Source: Mesorhizobium sp. B2-4-15
Lineage (GTDB): Bacteria > Pseudomonadota > Alphaproteobacteria > Rhizobiales > Rhizobiaceae
DNA: 64,000 bases
Direction: 5' to 3'
Assembly (NCBI RefSeq): GCF_006658505.1
Contig: NZ_VFUZ01000003.1
Coordinates: 62,001-126,000 of the forward strand
The position numbers were made by a program, and so were the translations under genes. Positions 36,227 through 45,758 of this stretch are shown in pieces; within the stretch, counting starts at the first letter, position 1, and every line of letters begins with the position of its first letter. The notes under the pieces are model-generated. The model ran no database searches. It was not told the DNA's origin and was given only the letters and a program-made list of their open reading frames with translations.

Positions 36227-38095
36227 ATGTGCGGCATAGCCGGCGTATGGCGCAAGCGAAACCCTGTCTCCGGCGGCGATCTCGCCGCCGTCGGCCGCAT
36301 GACGCAGGCGCTGGCGCATCGCGGCCCTGACGACCATGCCACGTGGAACGACAGCCGGCTGGCGCTGGGGCACCGGCGGCTCTCGATCATCGATCTCTCC
36401 GAGCATGCGCGTGAGCCGATGCTCACGGCCTGTGGCCAGGGTGTGCTGGTCTACAATGGCGAGGTCTACAACTACCGATCCTTGCGCGGGACACTTGAAG
36501 CCGAAGGCAGGCGGTTCCGAACGGTCTCGGACGCCGAGGTGGTTCTCGAAGCCCTGCACCATTGGGGCCCGGACAAGGCCATTCCGCTGTTCGACGGCAT
36601 GTTTTCCCTCGCCTATTTCGATATGCGGGCCGCCACGCTCTGGCTGGCGCGCGACCGTCTCGGCATCAAGCCGATGTCGGTGGCCGAGACCGCCGAGCGA
36701 ATCCTCTTCGCTTCCGAGGACAAGGCGATCCTTGCCTGCGACGATGTCGCCCGCGCCATCGATGCGCGCGAGATCACCCTGCGCCTTGCCTGGCAGAGCC
36801 GCGACTCCGGCTCCAGCCTGTTCGAGGGCATAGAGCGGCTGCCGCCGGCAGGCCTGTGGAAGATCACCGACGCCGGCATCGAGAAGCGCTGCTTCTGGCA
36901 CGTCCTCGATGTGCTCGACGCGGCCCGCATCGTCGGCGACGACGCCACGGACGCCGAGCATATGACGACGCTGGAAAAATTGATCCAGGACAGCGTCGGG
37001 CTCCATTGCATTGCCGACACCAGCCTGGCCGCGGCCTGCAGCGGCGGCGTCGATTCCGGCCTCGTCACGACACTGGCGAAACGGTTCAGGCCGGAAATGT
37101 CGGCCTATGTCGTTGATCCGCGCATTGGCCACAGCGAAGCCGAGGATGCCGAACGCACCGCCAGCCATGCCGGCGTGACCTTGCACAGGATCCCTATCGA
37201 CAAGGACCGCTTTCTGGAACTCTGGCCAAGGACGATCTGGCACCTGGAAAGCGATGGCTGGCATGCAAGCCATGCCTGCCTGCTGGCGCTTGCCGAGCAA
37301 TGCCGGACCGATGGCGTCAAGGTGCTGCTGACCGGCGAAGGCGCCGACGAACTCTTTGGCGGTTATGATTGGCAGGAGGCCAGCATGAGGCTGTGGCGGC
37401 CCTGGTCATGGCCGGGACGCCTGTTTCGTTCGAAGCGTTACCTCGCCCGGCGATTCGAACGCCAGAGATACGCCCCTTTCCGGACATCGATCGCGAATGC
37501 CCATGGCTGGGATCGCAACATCGTGCTCAGGGCGCTGTCGCCGGAACTGAATTTCCTTCAGGCCAAGATCTTCGACCGTTTGGAGGCGTTGCCGTCGCTC
37601 AGCGATCGCGCTTTCCTGGGCTGCTGCCTGCACGACCTGTATGGGCACATGCAGGATCTGCTGAACCGGCATGACCGGCTCAGCATGGCGGCCTCCGTGG
37701 AACTCCGGGTGCCGTTCATCGAGAACCGGCTGATCGATTTCGCGATCCATCTGCCGAGACGGCACAAATACCGCCACAAGCAGGGCAAATGGCTTTTGAA
37801 GAAGGTCGCGGAAAAACACATTCCGCGTGAGAATGTTCATGCCCGCAAGAACGGGTTCCAGGTTTCCGCGAACTTTACCACCGGCACGCAAGGTCTGCTG
37901 CGCGGCGGCTTGCTGCGCGATGCCATGAAATGGCCGGCAGCTTCCGTGGACGACCTGATCGATCTGGCAAGGCGCGATCAGGCATCGCGGATGCGGCTGG
38001 TGGGTATGGAGCTTTTCCTGCGCCTGCATGCCGGCGGCCAGACCGCCGGCCATCTTACCGAAGCACTGCGGGCCGCCGTCAATGAGGCGGGTTGA
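36227..38095 (+). CDS. asnB: Glutamine-hydrolysing asparagine synthase
   Basis: 622 residues. The N-terminal glutaminase domain has the nucleophile Cys2 (MCGIAGVWRK) and the HRGPD and YNGEVYN motifs. A C-terminal AMP-forming synthetase domain has the ATP loop SGGVDSG at about 272-278 and GEGADELFGGY near 370. It converts aspartate to asparagine with glutamine as nitrogen donor. Paralogues often modify sugars or peptides in surface-polysaccharide clusters. No such genes flank this one, so the true substrate is uncertain. Confidence 0.88.
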   Translation: MCGIAGVWRKRNPVSGGDLAAVGRMTQALAHRGPDDHATWNDSRLALGHRRLSIIDLSEHAREPMLTACGQGVLVYNGEVYNYRSLRGTLEAEGRRFRTVSDAEVVLEALHHWGPDKAIPLFDGMFSLAYFDMRAATLWLARDRLGIKPMSVAETAERILFASEDKAILACDDVARAIDAREITLRLAWQSRDSGSSLFEGIERLPPAGLWKITDAGIEKRCFWHVLDVLDAARIVGDDATDAEHMTTLEKLIQDSVGLHCIADTSLAAACSGGVDSGLVTTLAKRFRPEMSAYVVDPRIGHSEAEDAERTASHAGVTLHRIPIDKDRFLELWPRTIWHLESDGWHASHACLLALAEQCRTDGVKVLLTGEGADELFGGYDWQEASMRLWRPWSWPGRLFRSKRYLARRFERQRYAPFRTSIANAHGWDRNIVLRALSPELNFLQAKIFDRLEALPSLSDRAFLGCCLHDLYGHMQDLLNRHDRLSMAASVELRVPFIENRLIDFAIHLPRRHKYRHKQGKWLLKKVAEKHIPRENVHARKNGFQVSANFTTGTQGLLRGGLLRDAMKWPAASVDDLIDLARRDQASRMRLVGMELFLRLHAGGQTAGHLTEALRAAVNEAG

Positions 38096-38287
38096 AAAGG
38101 CTTGGGCGCAGGCGCCAAAGATAGCTTTGCGAGGCTGATGGGCTGCGTGGCCCTTCGCTATCCCCTTGTTGGACCATGATCTTCCACGCAAGACGTTCGC
38201 CCTTTGCAGTGTGATGCCATAGTTTCGGCAAACGATCCGGGAAAGGGATCATCGCAAGGATCAGCAGGCCGTGGCAGGGACCCATCC

Positions 38288-39931
38288 ATGATTGACGAAA
38301 AGCCGGAAAGCGAGAGCGTCTCGGCGCTGGCGCCCTTCCGGCATGGCATCTTCCGTGCCGTATGGGCCGCAAGCCTCGTCTCGAATTTCGGTGGTCTGAT
38401 CCAGGGTGTCGGCGCTGCCTGGATGATGACCACCATCGCCACCTCGCCCTATCAGGTCGCCCTGGTCCAGGCCTCGACCACCTTGCCGATCATGCTGTTT
38501 GCGCTCGTTGCCGGCGCCATCGCCGACAGCTTCGACCGGCGCAAGGTGATGCTGGTCGCCCAGACCTTCATGCTGGTCGTCTCGGTGCTTCTGACCGTGT
38601 TCACTTACTACGGCCTGATCACGCCGTGGACACTTCTGGCCTTCACCTTCCTGATCGACAGCGGCACGGCATTGAACAGCCCATCCTGGCAGGCCTCGGT
38701 CGGCGACATCGTGCCCCGCAACAAGGTCCCCGCCGCGGTGGCGCTGAACTCCATGGGCTTCAACCTGACGCGCAGTGTCGGTCCGGCGATCGGCGGCATC
38801 ATCGTCGCGGCCGCTGGTGCCGCGGCCGCCTTCGCGGCGAACGCGGTGAGCTATATCGGCCTCATCGTCGTGATGGCGCGCTGGAAGCCGGATGTGCCGG
38901 CATCGACCTTGCCGCGTGAGTCGCTGGGTGCGGCCATGGGCGCCGGCCTGCGCTATGTCGCCATGTCGCCCAACATCGGCAAGGTGCTGGTCAGGGGCGC
39001 CGCCTTCGGCTTCAGCGCCGGCGCGGTTCTGGCGCTGCTGCCGCTGGTGGCGCGCGACGTCGTCAAGGGCGATGCGCTGACCTATGGCATCATGCTGGGC
39101 GCCTTCGGCATCGGCGCCGTTGGCGGCGCCTTGATCAGCGTGCGGCTGCGGCAGCTGCTCTCCAGCGAGACGATGGTGCGCTGCGCCTTCGCCGGCTTCG
39201 CCGTCTGCGCCTTCAATGCGGCGATCAGCCAGCATGCCTGGCAGACGTCGCTCGGCCTGCTGGTTGGCGGTGCCTGCTGGGTGATCGCGCTTTCGCATTT
39301 CAACGTCACCGTGCAGATGGCGACGCCGCGCTGGGTGGTCGGCCGGGTGCTGTCGGTCTACCAGACCGCGACCTTTGGCGGCATCGCGCTCGGCAGCTGG
39401 ATCTGGGGCGTCGTCGCCGATGCCCAGGGCGCCGAGACGGCGCTGATCGCGGCCGCCATCGCCATGCTGGCCGGCGGCGCCATCGGCCTTGTACTGCCGC
39501 TGCCGCAGCAGCAGGTGTTGAACCTCGATCCGCTCAACCGCTTCAAGGAGCCGCATCTGGCGCTCGACCTGAAGCCGCGCAGCGGTCCCATCGCCATCAT
39601 GATCGAATATGTGATCCGCCAGGACGACGAGGCGGAATTCCTCGCCACCATGGCCGAACGCGGCCGCATCCGCCGCCGCGACGGCGCCCGCAACTGGACG
39701 CTGGCGCGCGACCTCGAAAATCCGATGATCTGGATCGAGCATTACCACACGCCGACCTGGCTCGAATATGTGCGCCACAATGGCCGCATCACCCAAGCCG
39801 ACGCCATGGTCGGCGAACGCTTGCGGGCCCTGCACAGCGGCGACGGGCCGCCGCGCGTGCGTCGCGTGATCGAGCGGCCGACAACCGCCGGCACCGCGTT
39901 GGTGATGGCCAAGGGGCCGATCGAGCACTGA
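38288..39931 (+). CDS. MFS exporter of the EntS-like (MFS_3) family with a C-terminal soluble domain
   Basis: 547 residues from ATG 38288. About 12 membrane segments fill residues ~20-410, with the MFS loop DSFDRRKVMLVAQ. A soluble tail of ~130 residues contains IEYVIRQDDEAEFLATMAER and WIEHYHTPTWLEYVRHNGRI. The tail resembles a dimeric alpha/beta monooxygenase-like fold, a known feature of this exporter family. The substrate is unknown; siderophore or drug export is the family's usual role. It converges on the cupin gene. Confidence 0.85.
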   Translation: MIDEKPESESVSALAPFRHGIFRAVWAASLVSNFGGLIQGVGAAWMMTTIATSPYQVALVQASTTLPIMLFALVAGAIADSFDRRKVMLVAQTFMLVVSVLLTVFTYYGLITPWTLLAFTFLIDSGTALNSPSWQASVGDIVPRNKVPAAVALNSMGFNLTRSVGPAIGGIIVAAAGAAAAFAANAVSYIGLIVVMARWKPDVPASTLPRESLGAAMGAGLRYVAMSPNIGKVLVRGAAFGFSAGAVLALLPLVARDVVKGDALTYGIMLGAFGIGAVGGALISVRLRQLLSSETMVRCAFAGFAVCAFNAAISQHAWQTSLGLLVGGACWVIALSHFNVTVQMATPRWVVGRVLSVYQTATFGGIALGSWIWGVVADAQGAETALIAAAIAMLAGGAIGLVLPLPQQQVLNLDPLNRFKEPHLALDLKPRSGPIAIMIEYVIRQDDEAEFLATMAERGRIRRRDGARNWTLARDLENPMIWIEHYHTPTWLEYVRHNGRITQADAMVGERLRALHSGDGPPRVRRVIERPTTAGTALVMAKGPIEH

Positions 39932-39957
39932 TGCGCCGCGGAACTGATGTCAGTCGA

Positions 39958-40326
39958 TCAGCCGGCTGACTGGATCATGTAGAGCTTGCGCGTGGTCTCC
40001 CGGATCCGCCATTCGCCCTTCCATCCCTGCGGCAGCACGAGGAGGTCGCCCGGCCCCAGCTCGCGCGTCTCACCGTCGGCGCGGCTCACCTCCACCCGCC
40101 CCGAAATGATGTGGCATATTTCCGACGAACCCGATCGGTCGGCGGTGAAGCGGCCGGGCGTGCACTCCCAGATGCCGACATCGATGGTCCCGTCCGGGGA
40201 CTGGAAGAGCGAGCGCGCCGCCTCGACCTGATTGCCCTCGATGGACGTGGGCTTTGGGGAGAACACGCCGATGTCAGTCTTGGAGAGGTCGTGGAAGGTC
40301 GAAAGATCGATCAAGTCGGACTCCAT
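39958..40326 (-). CDS. Small cupin protein (EutQ/DUF861-like)
   Basis: 122 residues, one cupin barrel: SSEICHIISGRVEVSRADGE and ELGPGDLLVLPQGWKGEWRI. It is last in the leftward row headed by the ABC transporter genes, separated from the oxidoreductase by a palindromic repeat. Such cupins often sit beside polyamine or amine oxidoreductases as small enzymes or ligand sensors. The role is inferred only from position. Confidence 0.8.
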   Translation of the reverse strand: MESDLIDLSTFHDLSKTDIGVFSPKPTSIEGNQVEAARSLFQSPDGTIDVGIWECTPGRFTADRSGSSEICHIISGRVEVSRADGETRELGPGDLLVLPQGWKGEWRIRETTRKLYMIQSAG

Positions 40327-40331
40327 GGATC

Positions 40332-40426
40332 AGAGCAATTCCGGGAAAAGTGCAACGGTTTTCCGCCCGGAATTGCGAAATGACAAAGACTTGGAATGGC
40401 TCAACGATTCCACCCAACGCTGAACC
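40332..40426. repeat. Palindromic intergenic element (second family) between the oxidoreductase and cupin genes
   Basis: Perfect 11-base arms GCAATTCCGGG (40335-40345) and CCCGGAATTGC (40366-40376) surround GAAAA...TTTTCC, giving one long hairpin. A decayed second half runs to about 40426. The layout parallels the element at 6242 but the sequence differs, so it is a related family. It ends 6 bases from the cupin start codon, so it covers that gene's ribosome-binding region. Confidence 0.75.
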
Positions 40427-40429
40427 GCC

Positions 40430-41815
40430 CTAATGGCCTGTGATGCCGTCGGCCAGGGCGGCAAGCCTGGAGGTGTGTGCCAGGCCGGCGGCTTCGCGGC
40501 GATCGGCGAGATGATAGAGCTGGTACATCGAATGCACGCCGAGCCAGCGGAACGGCTCCGGCTCCCAGCGCCGCACGGTGCGGTTGACCCAGGGCAGGCG
40601 CGTCAGCTCCGTGTCGCGGCCAAGGATCAGGTCGGCGAGCGTGCGCCCCGAAAGATTGGAGCTCGACACGCCAAGCCCGACATAGCCGCCGGCCCAGCCG
40701 ATGCGGGTCGCGGGATCGAGGCCGACGGTCGTGCACCAGTCGCGCGGCACGCCGAGCACACCGCACCAGGCGTGCTCGATGCGGCAGCCCGCGGTCTGCG
40801 GCAGGAGCGTCGATAGGATCTGATGCAACTGGTCGATCGTGGCCTGCTGCGTCTGCCCATTGACGTCGGTGCGCGAGCCATAGCGATAGGGCACGCCGCG
40901 CCCGCCCATGGTGATGCGGCCCTCGCGCGTGCGCTGGGCATAGCAATAAGCGTGTGCGGCATTGCCGAGAAGCTCGTGGCCTTCCCAGCCGATCTGGCGC
41001 CAAAGCTCCTCGGACAGCGGCTCGGTCACGATCTGCGCGCTGTTGAGCGCCAGCCAGGTCCGCTCCTCGCCGGGAATGCCGGCCGTGAAGCCCTCCGTCG
41101 CACGGATGATGGTTTCCGCGCGCACCGCGCCCCGGTCGGTCGTCACGCTGCCCTTGGCGATGGCGGTCACCGTTGTCTGTTCGTAGATCGGCACGCCCAG
41201 CCGCTCGACGGCGGCGGCAAGCCCGCGCACCAGCTTGGCCGGCTGCACGCGCGCCTGGCCATGGATGACGAAGCCGCCCATGACATTACGGATGTTGATG
41301 CGCGCCCGGGTCGCCTCGGCGTCGAGTAGCTCGATGCGTTCAGGGTCTGCGTCCCACGAGCGGATCGTCTCGCATTCCTCACGCACGCGTTCCAGCTGCG
41401 CCGGATTGGTGGCGACCGTCAGATTGTCGACGCGGCGGATATCGGCATCGATGCCCTCTTCCGTCGCCACCCGGATCACCTCGTCGACGCAGCCGGCCAT
41501 CGCCTTCTGCATCGCGGTGACGCCTTGCCGGGTCGAGGTCTTCAGATATTTCTCGCGCGACCAGCCGAAGCCGCCCGACAGCCAGCCGCCGTTGCGCCCC
41601 GATGCGCCGAAGCCGGCGAACTCGCGTTCGATAAGCACGATGCGCAGCGAGGGCTTCGCTTTCTTCAGGTAATAGGCCGTCCACAGCCCGGTATAGCCGG
41701 CACCGACGATCGCGACATCCGCCTCGATGTCGCCGGGCAAGGGTGGCCGGGGCGCGGGAACCCCGCCCAGATCCGCATACCAGAACGATATGTCGCCGTT
41801 GCGCTTGGCTTGCAT
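40430..41815 (-). CDS. FAD-dependent amine oxidoreductase (gamma-glutamylputrescine oxidase-like)
   Basis: 461 residues of the DAO family. The FAD fold is near residues 32-62 (DVAIVGAGYTGLWTAYYLKK; the ADP-binding Glu follows in IVLIERE), then GRNGGWLSGGF. A C-terminal GWAGGYVGLGVSSSNLSGRT segment closes the FAD site. With a polyamine-type ABC transporter and a PuuR-like regulator next to it, oxidation of a polyamine or its glutamyl derivative is likely. A sarcosine-type or other amine substrate is possible. Confidence 0.85.
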   Translation of the reverse strand: MQAKRNGDISFWYADLGGVPAPRPPLPGDIEADVAIVGAGYTGLWTAYYLKKAKPSLRIVLIEREFAGFGASGRNGGWLSGGFGWSREKYLKTSTRQGVTAMQKAMAGCVDEVIRVATEEGIDADIRRVDNLTVATNPAQLERVREECETIRSWDADPERIELLDAEATRARINIRNVMGGFVIHGQARVQPAKLVRGLAAAVERLGVPIYEQTTVTAIAKGSVTTDRGAVRAETIIRATEGFTAGIPGEERTWLALNSAQIVTEPLSEELWRQIGWEGHELLGNAAHAYCYAQRTREGRITMGGRGVPYRYGSRTDVNGQTQQATIDQLHQILSTLLPQTAGCRIEHAWCGVLGVPRDWCTTVGLDPATRIGWAGGYVGLGVSSSNLSGRTLADLILGRDTELTRLPWVNRTVRRWEPEPFRWLGVHSMYQLYHLADRREAAGLAHTSRLAALADGITGH

Positions 41816-41840
41816 GGAATGACTTTCGGATTGATTGGGA

Positions 41841-42956
41841 TCAGGTCAGCGTTGCATCGGCCGTGCTGTCGTCGGCCAGAAGCTTGGCGTCGGCACCGTC
41901 GAAGCAGAGCTCCACCGTCTCGCCGAGGCCAAAGCTCTCGCCGGTCAGCGGCGAGCGCACGATCGCCGTGGAGCCGTCGGCGAGCCTGACCTCGTATTTC
42001 GATCCCGAGCCGAGATAGATGACTTCCGCGATCGTCCCCGGCAGGCGGTTGGTGGTGCCCACCGCGCTCTGGCCAGGCCGTCGGATGGCAAGCTTTTCGG
42101 GGCGCAGCAACATGACCGGGCTGGCCTCCCCGGCGATCCGCCGCGGCGCCGTCACCGTCTCGCCGGCGATGCGCAGCGCCGTGCTGGCGCCGTCGCTTCG
42201 CGCCTCTCCGCGCAGCACCGTGGAGTCGCCGACGAAACGGCCGACGAACAGCGTCTTCGGTTCGTCGTAGAGCTCGCGCCCGGTACCGACCTGCTCGATC
42301 CGTCCACGATTGAACACGGCGATGCGGTCGGACAGGACCAGCGCCTCTTCCTGGTCGTGCGTCACATAGACGAAGGTGGTGCCGAGTTCGCGGTGGATGC
42401 GCTTGATCTCGAGCTGGAGCCACTCGCGCAGCTTCTTGTCGAGCGCGCCAAGCGGCTCGTCCATCAGCAGCAGCGGCGGGTCGAAGACGATGGCGCGGGC
42501 CAGCGCCACGCGCTGCTGCTGGCCGCCCGACAGTTCGCTCGGATAGCGATGCGCGAAATCGCCCATCTTGACCATGTCGAGCGCCCTTGCCACGCGCGCC
42601 TTGCGCTGCGCCTGGTCGACGCCGCGCAGGGTCAACGGATACGCGACGTTACGGCCGACGCTCATATGCGGGAACAGCGCATAATGCTGGAAGACGACGC
42701 CGATATTGCGCTTGTGCGCCGGCACGCCGACCACGCTTTTTCCCCCGACCACCAGCTTGCCGCTGGTCACATCGGTGAAGCCGGCAACCACATTGAGCGT
42801 CGTGGTCTTGCCCGAACCGCTCGGGCCGAGCAGCGTCATGAACTCGCCGGGCTCGATTCGAAGCGAGATGCCGTCCAGCGCCTTGAACCCGCCATAGGCC
42901 TTGCTGATCGACTCCAGATCGATCGCCGCACCCTTGCTCTGCCGTTCCGGCTTCAT
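41841..42956 (-). CDS. Polyamine-type ABC transporter ATP-binding protein (PotA-like)
   Basis: 371 residues: Walker A GPSGSGKTT near residue 44, signature LSGGQQQR, Walker B LLLMDEPLGALD and a C-terminal TOBE domain (~residues 270-360). It overlaps the downstream permease gene by 4 bases. The closest family is spermidine/putrescine importers, with Fe3+/thiamine importers as more distant options. Confidence 0.9.
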   Translation of the reverse strand: MKPERQSKGAAIDLESISKAYGGFKALDGISLRIEPGEFMTLLGPSGSGKTTTLNVVAGFTDVTSGKLVVGGKSVVGVPAHKRNIGVVFQHYALFPHMSVGRNVAYPLTLRGVDQAQRKARVARALDMVKMGDFAHRYPSELSGGQQQRVALARAIVFDPPLLLMDEPLGALDKKLREWLQLEIKRIHRELGTTFVYVTHDQEEALVLSDRIAVFNRGRIEQVGTGRELYDEPKTLFVGRFVGDSTVLRGEARSDGASTALRIAGETVTAPRRIAGEASPVMLLRPEKLAIRRPGQSAVGTTNRLPGTIAEVIYLGSGSKYEVRLADGSTAIVRSPLTGESFGLGETVELCFDGADAKLLADDSTADATLT

Positions 42957-43750
42957 TGGCGTCCCTTCGGCTCACGGCCAAGAAGAAGCATGCCGCCGCC
43001 GATCAGGATCGTGGTGGCGCACAGCAGGATAGTGCCGACGGCCGCGACCGTCGGGTCGGCGTCACGGGTGATGGAGGAGAATATCTGCACGGGCAAGGTC
43101 TTGAGATAGGGGTTGGTGATGAACAGCGATACGACGATCTCGTCGAAGGAAGTGGCGAAGGCGAAGAGCAAGCCGGACAGCATGCCGGGCAGGATCAGCG
43201 GCATCGTCACGGTGCGGAACGTGGTGAGCGCACCGGCGCCAAGGCTTGCCGCGGCCGTTTCCAGGCGCCGGTCGAACACTTCGAGACTGGCCGAGACCGC
43301 GATCAGCACGAAGGGAAGCGCAAGGATGGTATGGGCGAGCACGAACCCCACCAGCGTCCCGACCAGCCGCGCATCGAGATAGACGGCATAGATGCCGATG
43401 GCCAGGACGACGCCCGGTACCACCATCGGAGTCAGCATCAGCATCCGCAGCAGATTGGCGGGGCGCGCCTTCATGCGGTCCAAGCCGAAGGCGGCAAGCG
43501 TGCCGAGCACCGTAGCCAGCACCGCCACGATCGAGGCAACCTTCAGCGAATTCAGGAAGCTGGAGGACCAGTCCGGATTGGTGAGGAAATTCTGGTACCA
43601 CTGCCAGGAGAACCCCTGCGGCGGGAAAGCGAGCGATTTGTTCCCGTTGAACGACATCGGCACGACGACCAGCGTCGGCGCCACCAGCCAGATCGCCACC
43701 AGCAGGCAAACGAGGCCGAGGATCACACGAGTGAGCGGCTTCATCTCCAT
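42953..43750 (-). CDS. Polyamine-type ABC transporter permease (PotC-like)
   Basis: 265 residues, six membrane segments, with the ABC-permease EAA loop around LETAAASLGAGALTTFRTVT. The N-terminal TLVVVPMSFNGNKSLAFPPQ and FSWQWY pattern is characteristic of PotC-type permeases. The start codon follows the other permease's stop codon directly (TGAATG). Confidence 0.9.
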   Translation of the reverse strand: MEMKPLTRVILGLVCLLVAIWLVAPTLVVVPMSFNGNKSLAFPPQGFSWQWYQNFLTNPDWSSSFLNSLKVASIVAVLATVLGTLAAFGLDRMKARPANLLRMLMLTPMVVPGVVLAIGIYAVYLDARLVGTLVGFVLAHTILALPFVLIAVSASLEVFDRRLETAAASLGAGALTTFRTVTMPLILPGMLSGLLFAFATSFDEIVVSLFITNPYLKTLPVQIFSSITRDADPTVAAVGTILLCATTILIGGGMLLLGREPKGRQ

Positions 43751-44620
43751 TCAACGTCGCTCCGCTTCCCGATAGCGCGAGCGCATCACCGGTGCCGCCA
43801 ACGCCAGAAGCACGAAGGTGGTGACCAGAAGCACCACGCCCATGGCGCCGCCCCGGCCCCATTGCAGCAGGCTGAGCACCTGGGTCTGAACCAGCGTCGA
43901 CAGCATGGTCGAGCGCGGCCCGCCGAGCAGCGCCGGCGTGATATAGAAGCCCAGCGCCAGGATGAAGACGATGATCGCCCCGGCATAAACGCCGGGCAGC
44001 GACAGCGGCAGATAGACGGTGAAGAAGGCGCGGGAAGGTCGCGCGCCAAGACTCTGCGCCGCCCGCATCAGCCTGAGGTCGATGCCTTTCATCACCGAAT
44101 AGAGCGGCAGGATCATGAAGGGCAAAAGCACCTGCGCCATGCCGATCACGACGCCGGTCTGCGTGCGGATCAGTCGGATGCCGTCAAAACCGGCCGACCT
44201 CAGCAACGAATTGATGACGCCCGAATCCTGCAGCAGGATCACCCAGGAGAGCGTGCGCACCACGCCGCTCACCCAGAACGGGATCAGCACGCACAGCACC
44301 AGGATAAGCCGCACGCGCGGCCCGACGGCGGTCATCAGATAGGCATAGGGATAGGCACAGGCCGCACAGACCACCGTGACCCAGGCCGAGATGACAAAGG
44401 TGCGCTGCAGCACCGTCAGATTGACGGGCGCGCCGAAGAACCAGATGTAGTTCTGCACGCCCCATTGCGGCTCCGACAGGCTGCGCAGCACGATGGTGAG
44501 CAGCGGGTAGCCGATCACGGCCACCAGCAGGAGCAGCGCCGGCAGCGTGAGCGCGTACGGCCTCCATGCCCAGCCCGCCCGGTTCGGGGCGGAAGGCGTC
44601 GTCGGTTCGAGCGCGCTCAC
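43751..44620 (-). CDS. Polyamine-type ABC transporter permease (PotB-like)
   Basis: 289 residues, six membrane segments, EAA loop around LRLMRAAQSLGARPSRAFFT. The N-terminus lies in the cytoplasm (APNRAGWAWRPYALTLPALL). It pairs with the PotC-like permease to form the membrane channel. It is preceded by the solute-binding gene after 22 bases. Confidence 0.9.
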   Translation of the reverse strand: MSALEPTTPSAPNRAGWAWRPYALTLPALLLLVAVIGYPLLTIVLRSLSEPQWGVQNYIWFFGAPVNLTVLQRTFVISAWVTVVCAACAYPYAYLMTAVGPRVRLILVLCVLIPFWVSGVVRTLSWVILLQDSGVINSLLRSAGFDGIRLIRTQTGVVIGMAQVLLPFMILPLYSVMKGIDLRLMRAAQSLGARPSRAFFTVYLPLSLPGVYAGAIIVFILALGFYITPALLGGPRSTMLSTLVQTQVLSLLQWGRGGAMGVVLLVTTFVLLALAAPVMRSRYREAERR

Positions 44621-44642
44621 GGGATTTGCCTCTCTCAGCCGG

Positions 44643-45719
44643 TCAGTTGCCGGCCATCAGCGCGGACCACTTCTCCTGCGCCACCGCGAAGTTCGGGACC
44701 CAGAACTTGAAGTTCTGCTTGTAGCCCTGCTTCTGGCGCTCGGGCGTGTTGGTCAGGAAGGCGGCGACGGAAGCGTCGACCTTGGGCTGCGCGTCGCTGT
44801 TGATCGGGGTATAGGACGTCTGCTCGGTCAGGACCTCCTGGGCATGCTTGCCGAGATAGGCATTGAGCAGCGCGTAGGATGCGTCCGTATCCTTGACGCC
44901 GACCGGGATCGTCATCTGGTCCATCACCACCAGCCAGTCCTGCCAGGCCGGCGCATATTTGGCGCCGTTCTTGACGGCGGTCATGGCGCGGCCGGTCCAC
45001 ATCATCAGCATGTCGGCCTCGCCGGACTCCGCCAGCTGCTGCGATTCAGCCCCCGTCTTCCAGAAAATGGTATCGGGGCCGAGCTTGCGGACCACGTCGA
45101 TGGCCTTGTCGATATCGGCCACGGTCATGGCCTTCGGGTCGCCGCCGGCAACCTTGAACGCCTGTTCCAGCAAGCCGCCGGTCGGGCTGCCGGAGCCGTC
45201 GATCCCGCGCACGCCCGGGAATTTCTGGGTATCGAAGAAGTCCGCCCAGCTCTTGGGCGGGTTATCCTTGTACTTTTCCTTGTTGTACATCAGCACGACG
45301 CCGTAGTTCATCGCCGGCACCGAGCATTCGCCGACTTGGCCTGCCGGAATCTTCGAGACGTCGAGCTTCGTCAGATCCAGCTTTTGGAACAGCTTGCCGC
45401 AATAGACGTAAGGCGGCAGGTCGTCGGTGTCGACGACATCCCACGTGACATTGCCGGACTCGACCTGCGCCTGCAGCTTGGCGATCTCGGTCGGCCCGTC
45501 ATTGAGCAGCTTGACCCCGGACTTGTCGACGAACTCCTTCAGCGCCGCCGCCTGGCCGTCCTGGTAGATGCCGCCGTAGGAGACGAACGTCAGGGTCTTG
45601 CCCTTGAGCGACCCCTCCTTCACCTCGCCTGCCACCGGCTTGTCCTGCGCAAAGGCCGCGCCTGTCAGGACACCGAGCGCCAGAGCGGCGCCAAGCCTTG
45701 CATATCTCGATTTCAACAT
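44643..45719 (-). CDS. Polyamine-type ABC transporter solute-binding protein (PotD-like)
   Basis: 358 residues from ATG 45719 (GGGAGAG upstream); an ATG 21 bases further out is weaker. The signal peptide ends at about AAFAQD. The mature protein begins with LTFVSYGGIYQDGQAAALKE. It has VTWDVVDTDDLPPYVYCGKL and VPAMNYGVVLMYNKEKYKDN, typical of periplasmic spermidine/putrescine-binding proteins. It is first in the transporter row after the regulator. Confidence 0.88.
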   Translation of the reverse strand: MLKSRYARLGAALALGVLTGAAFAQDKPVAGEVKEGSLKGKTLTFVSYGGIYQDGQAAALKEFVDKSGVKLLNDGPTEIAKLQAQVESGNVTWDVVDTDDLPPYVYCGKLFQKLDLTKLDVSKIPAGQVGECSVPAMNYGVVLMYNKEKYKDNPPKSWADFFDTQKFPGVRGIDGSGSPTGGLLEQAFKVAGGDPKAMTVADIDKAIDVVRKLGPDTIFWKTGAESQQLAESGEADMLMMWTGRAMTAVKNGAKYAPAWQDWLVVMDQMTIPVGVKDTDASYALLNAYLGKHAQEVLTEQTSYTPINSDAQPKVDASVAAFLTNTPERQKQGYKQNFKFWVPNFAVAQEKWSALMAGN

Positions 45720-45758
45720 GACACTAACTCTCCCATTCATGCCCGCGTTTTGATCGGA

